Assembly: GCA_030015575.1 (NCBI GenBank) | Contig: JASDDO010000018.1 | Coordinates: 225,913,138 to 225,977,137, forward strand | From: Agapanthus africanus | Taxonomy: Eukaryota; Streptophyta; Magnoliopsida; Asparagales; Amaryllidaceae | Direction of reading: 5' to 3' | Length of the DNA: 64,000 nt | Part shown: positions 45,571 to 56,168 of the stretch, in pieces | Layout of the letters: each line of letters starts with the position of its first letter | How positions within the stretch are numbered: position 1 is the first letter of the stretch | Notes under the pieces: model-generated | Told to the model about the DNA's origin: nothing | The model's database searches: none | What the model saw: the letters and a program-made list of their open reading frames with translations, nothing else | Position numbers and translations under genes: made by a program

Positions 45571-46791
45571 GTTTAGAGTGGGTTTTAGTTTATCTAAACA
45601 GGATGGCTCCCAGTGTTTCTCGAATCCCTCCTCAAACCAAAAAGGAAGAACTAGTCAAGACTATTCTCACCATACAATACTTGCTTAACCATTCAGCCAG
45701 GCCAGTGTCGGTATTTCGAGGGAGGTTTTACGACGCTTTCGCAAAGTTCCTTAATTAAATAACCTCTTTTCTCTGGGGGCGTAGCCCCGCTGACACCTTT
45801 CTCGACACCTACTTGGTTTATAATATTGATCGTTAAGTGACGAATCTCCTCATGAGTAGCGGATACTCACAGTAGGATCGGGATCCAAATATCATCGTGT
45901 GATAAAGCTGAAGGAATTCTACCAAAATTATCACACTCCAAATAGTATGCAACACTTAGCAAATTTCAGTTTCTTTAGAAATTCTCGATATCAATTTCTG
46001 CCCCATGCTCTTATGACCTTGGCGTTGGTCAAAATGTCAAAAGTCATATGTCAAGTTCTAGCCATCATTATCTTGTTAATTTGAACTCATCCGTACATAC
46101 CCCTGACGTTGGCCAAATGGCAGTACGACTGTCCCAAACTAACTCATCTATCTATGCCACAAATGAATACCCAGCAGCTACAAAACACTATGCCTTAGCG
46201 TTGGTCAAAATGCATAGCTTGAATACTACTGAATACCCAAATGAAATGACGGAGGGCAACGAATGGTTTTGGCGAAACCGTGAACGTAGTGAACTTGATA
46301 TGATCGATGGAACCTGATAGCTTTTAAAAGGAGTGGCTTAAGCTCCACGATTAAAAAATATCTTCTGTTTTAAAATAACCGAGTGGTTTCATTTAAACTG
46401 TTTTACGATTCAACTTGGGTTTATTCTCTTTGCATTAATTTAATGCGTCCCATCAATTAACCTATCATTGCATAAAACAACGAAAATACAACGTCCTCTT
46501 ATGCCTACCGCATTCGCCACTGGACACCGTCATTCACCCGTTAGGTTACTTAACTAACGACAGAGCGGGGGCTGGGCTAGCGCAGGTGTAAAACATAAGT
46601 GACGCCTAATAGATATCATATATAGATATTGTACATTCGTCAGACGCAATAATAGGCATTCCAGATCACAGATGAACATATTGGATTTTCTTAGGAATCC
46701 GCATTCCTTTTAAGCCCACAAAGAAAGACGGATTACATAGTCGTGATGCATAGCCAAAACCCCACCCTAGACTCTTATGGGTACGGCAAAC
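45571..46791 (-). other. 5' leader of element A
   Basis: Noncoding leader homologous to B 54730-56160 read on the other strand: 45690-45730 matches B near 55990-56015, and 46490-46600 matches B near 54945-55015. It contains the triple-hairpin array at 46005-46225. It is cut at 46792 by element C after caaac. Confidence 0.85.
46005..46225 (-). other. Triple hairpin array in the leader of element A
   Basis: Three loop cores of the form ttttgaccaacgccaagg (minus strand) are centred near 46024, 46113 and 46202, 89 bases apart. Each is flanked by short complementary arms: tatgac/gtcata (46012-46017 with 46043-46048), ccgtac/gtacga (46091-46096 with 46123-46128) and actatgc/gcatagc (46187-46193 with 46212-46218). 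They correspond in order and spacing to the arrays in B and C. Confidence 0.7.
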
Positions 46792-49285
46792 TGTTAGTGT
46801 ATATGCCCTAGGGGCCATTATTGTATCATACTTGTATGTATATTACTTAATGGAAGCTTGGGATATTCACAGTTGTATATACAGTCTTGCTAAAAATGGT
46901 AGTATGCTACTTGGTTTGTGTCTACTTTAATATGTGCATATGTTTCTTGTAACGTATCACTTATACATATTGGTAGAGCCCATAGGTTCTTTGCTTGATT
47001 ACCAGCGTTGTGATGGCAGTCACACTAGTGGGGCCTGGGTAGTCTGTAAGCAACATCCTATACAGGTCCCTGGTCGTTGGATTATCGAGATAGGGCATCG
47101 ATATTTCGGAGTAGACTAAGTGTGTACGCTTCTTATCCCAGTTAGGGAGATGGTCTGTCCCACAGCCATCAGTACGTTGTATTGAAGATAGTATACAGGT
47201 GCTTGTTAGGTTACGGGTATACCGGACAGGACTCGCAGGGGAACTGATTGGTTGGTATTATACCCGTCGTCAGTTAACAGTTCCCAGGTGACATAAGTAC
47301 AGCATAGTCTGCAGACTTGACACTACTACTTCGCCTCGAGTGTGACCCACCGTTCTTAGATTGCTACCCTACCACGGCTCAAAGGAGTCGTGCAAACAGG
47401 TAGCAATTGGGTGCAGTCCCGAGCACTTGGAGGCAGTAGTGGTTAGACAGGATTCGACTCTCCCGGTATTGGGAGATGATATCGCGCTGTGTCAGAGAGC
47501 CATTACGCAAAGTCCCTGGCCAGGGCAAGCGAGATATACTGGTAGGTTCCTGTAGCTTCTCAGGGTGTAATGGGCTTTGCTCTGACACGACTTATACAGC
47601 TATTAGGGGACTGACGCTTGCCGCCCCCTAGGCTTGATATGTGATAGTCTTAGACTAACAGACCGGACTGTACGAAGATTGTCACATCAGGCTCAGTAGG
47701 AGTTCGGATGATTTTCCTCTTTGGCCTTCTTATCGACATCTACCTGGGGACCGTTACATACAGCTAGTGCCGCTTGCGGTCTGTGGTTAAACCCACTGCC
47801 AGCGTAGTGTCGAGTCTTTAGAGTCCCACAAAGAGAGTTTCGTTGATTCAGGCGAAACGATATAGAGGTCGTATGGTTTTACGACAAGGGTTCGGACGCA
47901 TACGTGTGTTTACGCACGTACGACTTTTCGGATAGTTTTTACTAGCCAGCTTTGGTTTAAGCCTGATTCTTGTAGGGTTCCTAGACACACCCATAAGGTT
48001 CTACAACTGATCAGCCATGCCAAAATCAAAAATTTTCATGTACCAAGAAACCCTAATTGAGATCGTTGACTAGAGATTAGGCGAAAAGTAAGCAAGCAAA
48101 CAACTTTGCTAATAAGTGAAAGGGATTACAACCTTTGTAGATCCGGTCCTCCACTTCTAAAGCTCCGTGATGATGTCCCTCCGCTGCGATCATCGGAATC
48201 CCGGACTCTAGAGATGGTTTCGTCGGAGAAATGATCGGGCTAGGTCGTTGACTTCGATGCCGAAGATGATCTACGTCGAGGCGACTCAAACTCAAGCTCC
48301 ATCTTCACTTGGTCATGAAACTTGTGAAGATAACACACTCTACTACATGGCAAGTGGTAGAGGATGAAGAAATAGGAAGTGGGTTCACTCTGGATTTGGA
48401 TTTCTCACTTGGATTCATCACTTGGAATTTTCTAGCAATGGTTTCTTCTCTTCATGATGAAGAAGAAGAAGAAAGAAAAGAATGAATGAATATCAAAAAT
48501 AGAAAATCAAGTGATGCTTATCATTTAGCAACCATGGGTGAGTGTAACTAATGTAGATAAATGGTTAGGGTTAAGGAATAAAACAAAATGGTAAGACTTT
48601 TTCAAAGATGCTAGAAAAGCTTCATGAAGCTTGAAGCATAACAACAAAAAGCCACCATTTAGTTTTGTTCCTTAACCCTAACCATTTACCTAAACCCTAG
48701 TTTATTCTCTACATTAGTTACACTCACCCATGGTTGCTAAATGATAAGCATCACTTGATTTTCTATTTTTGATATTCATTCATTCATTCTTTTCTTTCTT
48801 CTTCTTCTTCATCATGAAGAGAAGAAAAAATTGCTAGAAAATTCCGAGTGAGAAATCCAAATCCAAAGTGAACCCACTTTCTATTTCTTCATCCTCTACC
48901 ACTTGCCATGTAGTAGAGTTTGTTATCTTCACAAGTTTCATGACCAAGTGAAGATGGAGCTTGAGTTTGTGTCGCCTCAACGTAGATCATCTTCGGCATC
49001 GAAGTCAACGACCTAGCCCGATTATTTCTCCGACGAAACCATCGCTAGAGTCCGGGATTCCGATGATCGCAGTGGAGGGACGTCATCACGGAGCTTTAGA
49101 AGTGGAGGACCGGATCTACAAAGGTTGTAATCCCTTTCACTTATTAGCAAAGTTGTTTGCTTGCTTACTTTTCGCCTAATATCTAATTAACGATCTTAAT
49201 TAGGGTTTCTTGGCACATGAAAAATTTTGATTTTGGCATGGTTGATCAGTTGTAGAACCTTATGGGTGTGCCTAAGAACCCTACA
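46792..49285 (+). mobile_element. 5' LTR of element C, rearranged
   Basis: Begins TGTTAGTGTATATGCC as in element A and ends in CA next to the PBS. The first 1.18 kb (46792-47970) aligns with the LTR of A up to 38,300 (complement). From 47971 the sequence switches to the complement of the LTR end and returns forward at about 48625. The total of 2494 bases is thus longer than the usual 2.1 kb. Confidence 0.85.
47971..49285. repeat. 1.3-kb imperfect palindrome in the LTR of element C
   Basis: Arms of about 650 bases (47971 to about 48624, and about 48625 to 49285) begin TGTAGGGTTC and end GAACCCTACA and centre on aagcttcatgaagctt (48618-48633). Both arms encode the same meaningless 72-codon ORF in opposite strands (48077-48295 and 48961-49179). 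Small differences exist between the arms, including extra bases (gaataaactag) in the right arm. Confidence 0.92.
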
Positions 49286-49286
49286 G

Positions 49287-49298
49287 TGGTATCAGAGC
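49287..49298 (+). other. Primer binding site of element C
   Basis: tggtatcagagc, initiator-Met tRNA type, one base after the LTR end. It confirms plus orientation. Confidence 0.95.
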
Positions 49299-51147
49299 CT
49301 AGTTAGAGCCTTAGGCGAAGTGTAGACGAAGTTAGAAGTCCGATCGAACCCGAAACCCTAATCCAAAACCCTTCTCTGTACAGTTTTCAAAACTGTGGAA
49401 TTTTGTGAATTAAAAATATGCAGAAAAATAAGCAGGGATTTCTAAGCATTACAGTGAAGCACGTGACCCCAATTCAATAAAGGCGCCGCGGAACCGCGGT
49501 CGTACCGTTGGTCACGCGGCGGTTCCGCGGCCATAAAGTAGTCTCTTTGTTCACTGTTTGCACAGTAATGTCTTAATATTATTCCTGTGTTTTCTGGGAA
49601 TTTTTAATATGCACTCAAGAGTTGAGTTTTCTGGGTTGTATTGGGAGTTCGTAGATTCGATCGGATTGTCTAATTTTGTCTATGTGTTTTTCCGGGTAAT
49701 TTTTAGAACATGTTAAAAAGTTCGACCGGATATAAATACCCAATTTTTCCCCTGCCGGGAAATTTCCAAATGTTGGATTTTTCCATAGTTTAAGAACGTT
49801 CTAAGTAGTGCAAGTAACGCGATGGACCCTCTAGAAGACAACAAACCTTAACTCGATTATGTGATCGTCTTGAACTACCCTTTGAACCTTAGGGTTTGGG
49901 GCAGTACGGCGTGCCACATGTGAGGCGTTGGCTTGACCCTTCTACGGCTGGACCGTTGGTACTGTGGCATGAAGTGAATGTTTTTAAACTTATTTCATCT
50001 GTTGAGCTGTTTCGGGAAAACTTGGGTGTTTGATTGTTCGATCGGAAAGTTTAACATTTTCTATTTATCTGGAATGTGATACAATATTTGGAATCCACAA
50101 GTAGTTATGAGATAACTGATTTGGATATTATAAACATAGCAGTTTAGTCTCAGTTGATCGGTTTCCACGGAATTTTGATGCGATCAAAAGTCCGTCGTAA
50201 TCACGTAGCGTACGCGGATACTCGCCGGGTAAACTTAATAGACAGCTACACCCCTTAGCCCTGACCAAGTGACTGTAGGAGAACCCCGTCGCCGAAAGCA
50301 TCCGTTCGGATGCTCGCGGTAGCGGTATTCCGCCTTGGTGCACTTCGTCGACGGTGTCGGGGGTGCGGCCGCCTACTAAAGTTTGCGACGAGCATTCGAT
50401 CAGGATGTCGGGAATCTTGTTGAATTGCCCGACTTGATATTGAAAAGAGTTTTCGATAATGAGACTAAAATGCGGGGTTTATAATTTTTAGGCATGCGAT
50501 GTCTAACGAATTCATTTGATTAGGCATGCGATGTCTAAAGAGGTTGCGGATTCCAACTGTTGTAGTTTTACACTTTCTTTTCTGTGACCGTAAGTGTAAT
50601 ATCTGATATCGCCGGTTTCGTTGCTATATGTCAACGACAATTGGGATACACATGTTTACTTACGTTGATGACATATGATGTTATGTGTTGCTGGATATGT
50701 TATATTGGATCTTCGTGTTTGAATAGCCCGGGTTTTTTTATGTGAGATGAGTATTTTTTATTTTCATTCATGTAAAAACTTGTATGTAATATTCTTTTAT
50801 TGGGGCACTTCCAGGTTGCGGAAGGTGTCACTGTTGATGTATATTATTTACTTTTCCGCATTAGGATAGACCCAAAGAGGGGAGCATAAGTAACTGGGTT
50901 CTAGGGTCCAGTGGGAGACCATCTCGAGGAGTCGAGTCCGGGTCTCCTAACCCTAGAATTGGTAGGGTTGCTTGCCGCTCTAGTAGGGGTCTAGAGGTGT
51001 GGGATTGGCTATTCATCACGACCGTGGAATCCGTGTTTTATTCAGGCTCAAAATAAAACACGGACATCCTAGTATATCCAATATTTCATATGATATTTTC
51101 TGCTGCGTTATCTGTGATGTGATCATGTGATTTGTTCAGATAGATAT
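49299..51147 (+). other. Leader of element C, first part
   Basis: Noncoding. Matches in complement the leader of G (1-1142) and F (24983-26150), and in direct orientation B 53481-54900. It contains the GC-rich hairpin at 49485-49531. Ends at the gatat target site where B inserted. Confidence 0.88.
49485..49531 (+). other. GC-rich leader hairpin of element C
   Basis: Perfect 13-base arms gccgcggaaccgc (49485-49497) and gcggttccgcggc (49519-49531), starting 198 bases after the PBS start. Counterparts: G 913-953 and B 53668-53713. Confidence 0.85.
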
Positions 51148-53247
51148 TGTTAGTTGTATGTATGCCCTAGAGGACGGTATTGTACAGATGATGTATATTA
51201 TATTGGATGCTTGGACATATATAGAGATGACTTTCTTGCTCGATATGATAGTATGCTATCCGGTTGCTCTTTATCTTAACATGTATACTAGTTTCTTTAA
51301 ACTGTCTTATAGTTACATGTTGGTAAAGCCCTTAGAATGTGTACTTGACTACCTGGACTATGATGCAGATCATACTAGTGGGGACATGGTAGTCCATAAG
51401 TACATCCTTCAAGGTCCCTAGTCGTGGGTGTATCGAGACGAGGCATCGATATACCAGTGTAGACTAGCATATACGCTTCTCGACCCATGAGATGGGTGAT
51501 AGATGATCCCATATCCATTGGTGTTTGACATCAGAGATGGTATACGGGTGCTCAGTGGAGACTGGGTACACTGGACGGACTCGCCGAGAACTCCCAGATG
51601 GTATTATACCTCACGTCAGATGGCAGTTCTCAGGTGACACTTGTACAGGTTAGTCTGTAGACCCGAGATCGTCATAGAGTCTTGTGTGATTCCCACTGTA
51701 CTTTGATCTCCACCTTACCACGTCCATGAGGGCGTGCAAAACGGTGGTTTTTGGGTACAGTCCCGAGTCACATGGAGGCAATGAGCGATAGGAGGGGTTT
51801 CGTCTCTCCCGGTATTGGGGGTTGATGTTGCGCTGTGCTCGATTGGCCGTAACAGGGAAGTCCCTGGCCAGGGCTGATTCAGAGATTTGCTGGTAAGTGT
51901 TACCAGTAGTTTCTCAACCCGTTATGAGCCTCAAATCGGCACGACTTATCGGTTATTGGGGTCTAACATTTACCACCCTTAGACTTGATATGCGACATAT
52001 CAGACGAGGAGACCGGACTGTATGGGAAGTGTTGCCGGATGGCTCGACGGGTGTTATAGCAGGTTTGCTTGTTCTCTTCTGATCGCTCAATACCCGGGTG
52101 GCCGTTACGTTTAGCTGACCGCTTGCGGCTTGGGGGTGCTTGATATGATCATCACCCACTGCCGGCGTATTGACGAGTCTCAGAGTCCCACAATGGAGTT
52201 TCCTAGTCCAGGAGAAACGTTGTGGTGCGCGTATGCGATATGCGCATGGACCCGATTAAAATGCGCGTATAGGATACCGTGTATTGATCGGGCGGCTTGC
52301 TTTTGGTGGGGTCATATGTGATATGACCGGATTGATAAATCAGGTGTTGATTTATTAATTAACCATTTGTTTCTCGCTTGAAAGCCTTTCTTGAGTTAGT
52401 TGGATGTATGCATGCATGTATGCCTTCTTTTTGATTCATGCACATATGGATGTACGTATACACATACATACATACATACATCTTTCATAGTTGTATATAC
52501 ATGAAAATGGTGGCAATATAAGACTCACACCATGGTTTTATTTGTGGATTAAATTGCATTTGATTTAAAACAAAAAGGAAAAAGGAAAATGGTCATTATT
52601 GATTTGTTTCTACACTCTTCTCTTGACCTAACCATTCTCACCCACTATTTGACCATGGGTTACTTTTCCTTTTGTGTTTTTAACTCAAGTTCAATAATAT
52701 CCTAACCATGGTTTGATATGAGAAGAGGAAAATATATATTGATATATTTTCTATTTTCTTTTCAAGGTTGAACTAATCATCTTCTCAAATTGCCATCATC
52801 TTCTTCTTCCTCTCTCATTTTGCTCTCTAGTTCTTTGTAGTGAGCAATATACTTATCAAGATTGGATTTTGAAGTAAGAATAAGAACCACAACACCATTC
52901 TACACAAGTCTAGCCCACTTGTTTGGAGTGTTGGCTTGATTCCATTCACTTGATCGGATAAAGTTGCAAGCTTGGACAAAGCGGACTCCTGGTGGATCAT
53001 CGGTGACCTCGAAGAGTTCAAGCGAAGCTTTTTCAAACCCCAAGTAGCCAAGGAGTCTAGCGTAGGGAGCTACAAAGGTTGTACTCTCTAAACCCTAGCT
53101 TTTCTATTCATAAGATGATGAGAAAAATTTAGAAACCCTAATTTTCTAGGCACGATCCAATGATCGTTAACTTCGCACCCTAAAGACTCTACCTTTGGTA
53201 CATATGATGCTTCCAAACCCTACATATGGTGCTAGGCTAACCCAACA
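51148..53247 (+). mobile_element. 5' LTR of element B
   Basis: 2100 bases, TGTTAG...CAACA, followed by PBS. Contains the conserved Copia LTR block (51,600-52,210 in complement sense of G) and a short tetranucleotide run (cata) near 52464-52483 that is longer in the 3' LTR. The 87-codon ORF at 51158-51421 and antisense ORFs are probably not genes. Confidence 0.95.
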
Positions 53248-53248
53248 T

Positions 53249-53260
53249 TGGTATCAGAGC
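53249..53260 (+). other. First primer binding site of element B
   Basis: tggtatcagagc one base after the LTR end, in the context aacattggtatcagagc. Confidence 0.93.
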
Positions 53261-53468
53261 TACTAGGCATTGGATGTCGACCTATGGGGGGTTCTCACTG
53301 TGTGACAGTGTGGCGAAGCATAGGCTCTTACCCCCAGGGTGTCCCGAGACCGGAAGGTGTTCCGGCGGGTTGTAGTCCTCGCGAGGGGGCATGCGTAAAA
53401 AGTAGCGGTTGAGGGACCCGTTGGTGCCACGGCGACCCCATTGGATGGGGTGGCTGCCTGACCAACAT

Positions 53469-53480
53469 TGGTATCAGAGC
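53469..53480 (+). other. Second primer binding site copy in element B
   Basis: A second tggtatcagagc, 220 bases after the first, also in the context aacattggtatcagagc. The following sequence (cgacctagaacattaggcga) matches the normal post-PBS sequence of C, so the 220-base piece between the copies is the extra part. Confidence 0.9.
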
Positions 53481-53667
53481 CGACCTAGAACATTAGGCGA
53501 CACCTTTACGAAGTTAAAACTCCGATCGAACCGAAAATCCGGATATTTGGGTGCTCTCTGGACTTTTTTCAAAATCTGGTTATTTTCAGAATTAAAAATA
53601 TGTAAAAAATTCAGCAGGTAAAAGTATTAATTACGGTATAAAAATTATTGGATGAACAGTCTTTTCC

Positions 53668-53713
53668 GCCGCGGAAACGCGGCCTAAGCTTCCTTGGGCC
53701 GCGGTTCCGCGGC
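53668..53713 (+). other. GC-rich leader hairpin of element B
   Basis: Seventeen-base arms, gccgcggaaacgcggcc (53668-53684) and ggccgcggttccgcggc (53697-53713), pair with one wobble. It starts 199 bases after the second PBS, the same distance as in element C from its only PBS. Confidence 0.87.
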
Positions 53714-55179
53714 CTTACACCTCAATCAATGTATAATTTTTATACTGTAATGCTTTATTCTGCTTGTATATTTTTTAGGGTATTTTTAATCTGTATTTAG
53801 TGCCGAAAAATTCTGGAGATGGTTTTGGACTCGTCGATTCGATCGGAATTTTCATTTCGTGGCTTTTCCGGATAAATTAGAATGTATGGAAGTGTTTGAA
53901 CGAGTATCATTTGCTCACTTTTCACGTGGTTTAAAATCTTTGGGAAATACTGCAAGTTTGTTTGTGGTGGACCCTCTAGAAGACAACAAACCTTAACTCG
54001 ATTATGTGACCGTCTTGAACTGCCCTTTGAACCTTAGGGTTTGGGGCAGTACGGCGTGCCACATGTGAGGCGTTGGCTTGACCCTTCTACGGCTGGACCG
54101 CTACCACTGTGTCACACTCCGGGATTTTTGAACTCCGCTCAAGTGTTGAGCTTTAGCGAATCTTGGGTATTTGATCGTTCGTTCGAAATCTTTAATACCG
54201 TCTATTTATCTGGAATGTGATGCAATAACTGGAATTTATATAGTTGGACATGAAATACGAAGTATGTGATATTTCGCATTTACGATGTCTAAAGAGGATG
54301 TGGATTCCAAATATTGCAGTTTTACACTTTCTTTTCTGTGACCGTAAGTGTAGTATGTCCATATCGCCGGTTTCGTTGCTATACATCAACGACAATTGGG
54401 GTATGCATACTTACTTACGTTGATGATATGAGATATTATGTGTTGCTGAGATATGAAGTGCAGGATTGTCGCGATTAAATAGCCGGGGGGTTTTTATGTG
54501 AGATGAGAGTTTTATATTTTCATTCATGTAAATTCAAATGTAATGTAATATTCTTTTATTTGGGGCACTTCCGGGTTGAGGTTGTGTCACCAGTGTTGTA
54601 TATTATTTACTTTTCCGCATTAGGATGGACCCAAGGAGGGGAGCACAGGTGACCGGGTTCTGGGGTTCAGTGGGAGGCCATCTCGAGGAGTCGAGACCGG
54701 GTCTCCTAAACTCCAGAATTGGTAGGGTCGCTTGCCGCTCTCATAGGGGTCCAGGATGTGGGCTTGGCTATTCATCGCGACTATGGAATCCGTATTTTCT
54801 ATTATTGGCTAAATACAAAATACGGACGTCCTAGTATATCCCACATTATATCTATGTTTCTGCTGCGATATCTGTGATGTGATCATTTGATATGTTCTGA
54901 TGGATACAGTATATAGTATATATGATATATTATATAGACGTTACTTATGTTTTACATCCGCACTAACCCTGCCCTGCTCTGTCGTTAGTTACCTAACCTA
55001 ACGGTGCATGAGGGGACATCGAGGCGAATGCGGATGGCATAATTGTACGTCGTATTTATCTGTGATGTTTAGGTGACTTAAATGATGGGACTTCATTAAT
55101 GTGATTAATGAAAGAAAAGAAACCTAAAAGATGTTGTAGAATCAAATTTTAAATAAAAGGGTAGCTATAGTTTTGCTTT

Positions 55180-55403
55180 GCATAGCGGTATATATGATAT
55201 ACCCTGCACCTTATTCGATGAGGAAAGGGCCGAGATCCCTTCACCGGGAGTGACCCTTTAGCAATAACTGGCAGATGCTACACACTCGGTTTGCTTTTGA
55301 TTGCTTTTGGAGTTTTGCTTTGCACAGTGATATATATGATATATCCCGCACCTCATTCTACAAGGAAAGGGCCGACGATCCCTTCACCGGGAGTGACCCC
55401 TTT
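55180..55403 (+). repeat. Duplicated 72-base leader module in element B
   Basis: Segments near 55189-55260 and 55329-55403 both run tatatatgatata, gaggaaagggccga-type, then ccttcaccgggagtgaccc. Within each, aaggg...tccctt can pair. C has the same two units near 61862-61955 and 62028-62104. Confidence 0.8.
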
Positions 55404-55520
55404 AGAAAAACTAGAAAAGCCTCAAAACACTCCATTTCAAAATTCACATGATTCTACAACGATATCAAGTTCATTACGCTCATGGTTTTTCTGAAAAACC
55501 TGTGTAGCCCTCCGTCATTT

Positions 55521-55763
55521 CAGATAAGTACTACTTAGTATTCATGCTGCGGTAGTTTGGCCTTCGTCAAGGCGTAGTGTATAGTAGCTAACTAGTGCTT
55601 ATCTGCTAGCATATGATACGATTGGATTAGGGTATTCGTACGGCGTAGTTTGGCCTCCGTCAAGGGTCGTACGGGTGGGTTTAATTCAATCAAGAAATGA
55701 CGGGTTGAACTTGACTAGCGCTCTGTGGGTAGTTTGGCCTCCGTCAAGGTCATAGGACGCTAG
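55521..55763 (+). other. Triple hairpin array in the leader of element B
   Basis: Hairpin 1 (55521-55605): outer arms cagataagtacta and tagtgcttatctg pair over 13 bases, inner arms atgctgcg/cgtagtgt. Hairpin 2: attcgtacg (55634-55642) with cgtacgggt (55668-55676), 9 pairs. Hairpin 3: ctagcgctctgtg (55715-55727) with cataggacgctag (55751-55763), one mismatch. The loops carry tttggccttcgtcaagg, tttggcctccgtcaagg and tttggcctccgtcaagg at 55556, 55649 and 55733. Stems differ from each other and from those of A and C, yet pair in each. Confidence 0.8.
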
Positions 55764-56168
55764 GGGCAAAAGTATTATCGGGAATTTCAAGTGTTGAAAT
55801 TTGCAATGAGATTGCATACCTTCTATGAGATAGTTGGATCCCGATACCCACTACGAGTTAGAGTTACTCCTGGGAGAGTTTTACACATTACAATTAGCCG
55901 ATCAAGTAGGTGTCTAGAAAGGTTTCAACGGAGTTACGTCTCTGGGAAAATGAGGTTTACTTTAATTAGGTCCGTGAGAAAGCACGGGGAACCTCCCTCA
56001 AAGTACCGACACTGGCATGGCTGAAAGATTGGCAAAGTTGTAGGGTGTAATTAATCCCGGCTAGTCTTTCCTTTTAGGGTTTGGAGGAAGATTTGATAAA
56101 AACCAGTGGGAGCCATCCTGATTAGATAAGATAATAACCAATCTGATCTTGCAAGAGCATACGCTAAA

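Larger units (their letters stand above)
37578..46791 (-). mobile_element. Copia element A (3' LTR, decayed pol and gag, leader)
   Basis: Minus-strand Ty1/Copia element of the Tnt1/Angela-like type. From right to left: leader (45571-46791), gag (44582-45570), protease remnant, integrase, RT and RNase H (41606-44467), polypurine tract (41592-41605) and 3' LTR (37578-41591, itself interrupted). It inserted into D3 after caaat (37573-37577). Element C inserted into its leader at 46792, so its 5' LTR is not in the window. Several stops and at least two frame changes make it inactive. Confidence 0.9.

Noticed and set aside
48077..49179. Two copies of a 72-codon ORF (48077-48295 minus, 48961-49179 plus) as duplicated genes
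   Set aside because: They are the two arms of the LTR palindrome, and the reading is not conserved in other LTRs.
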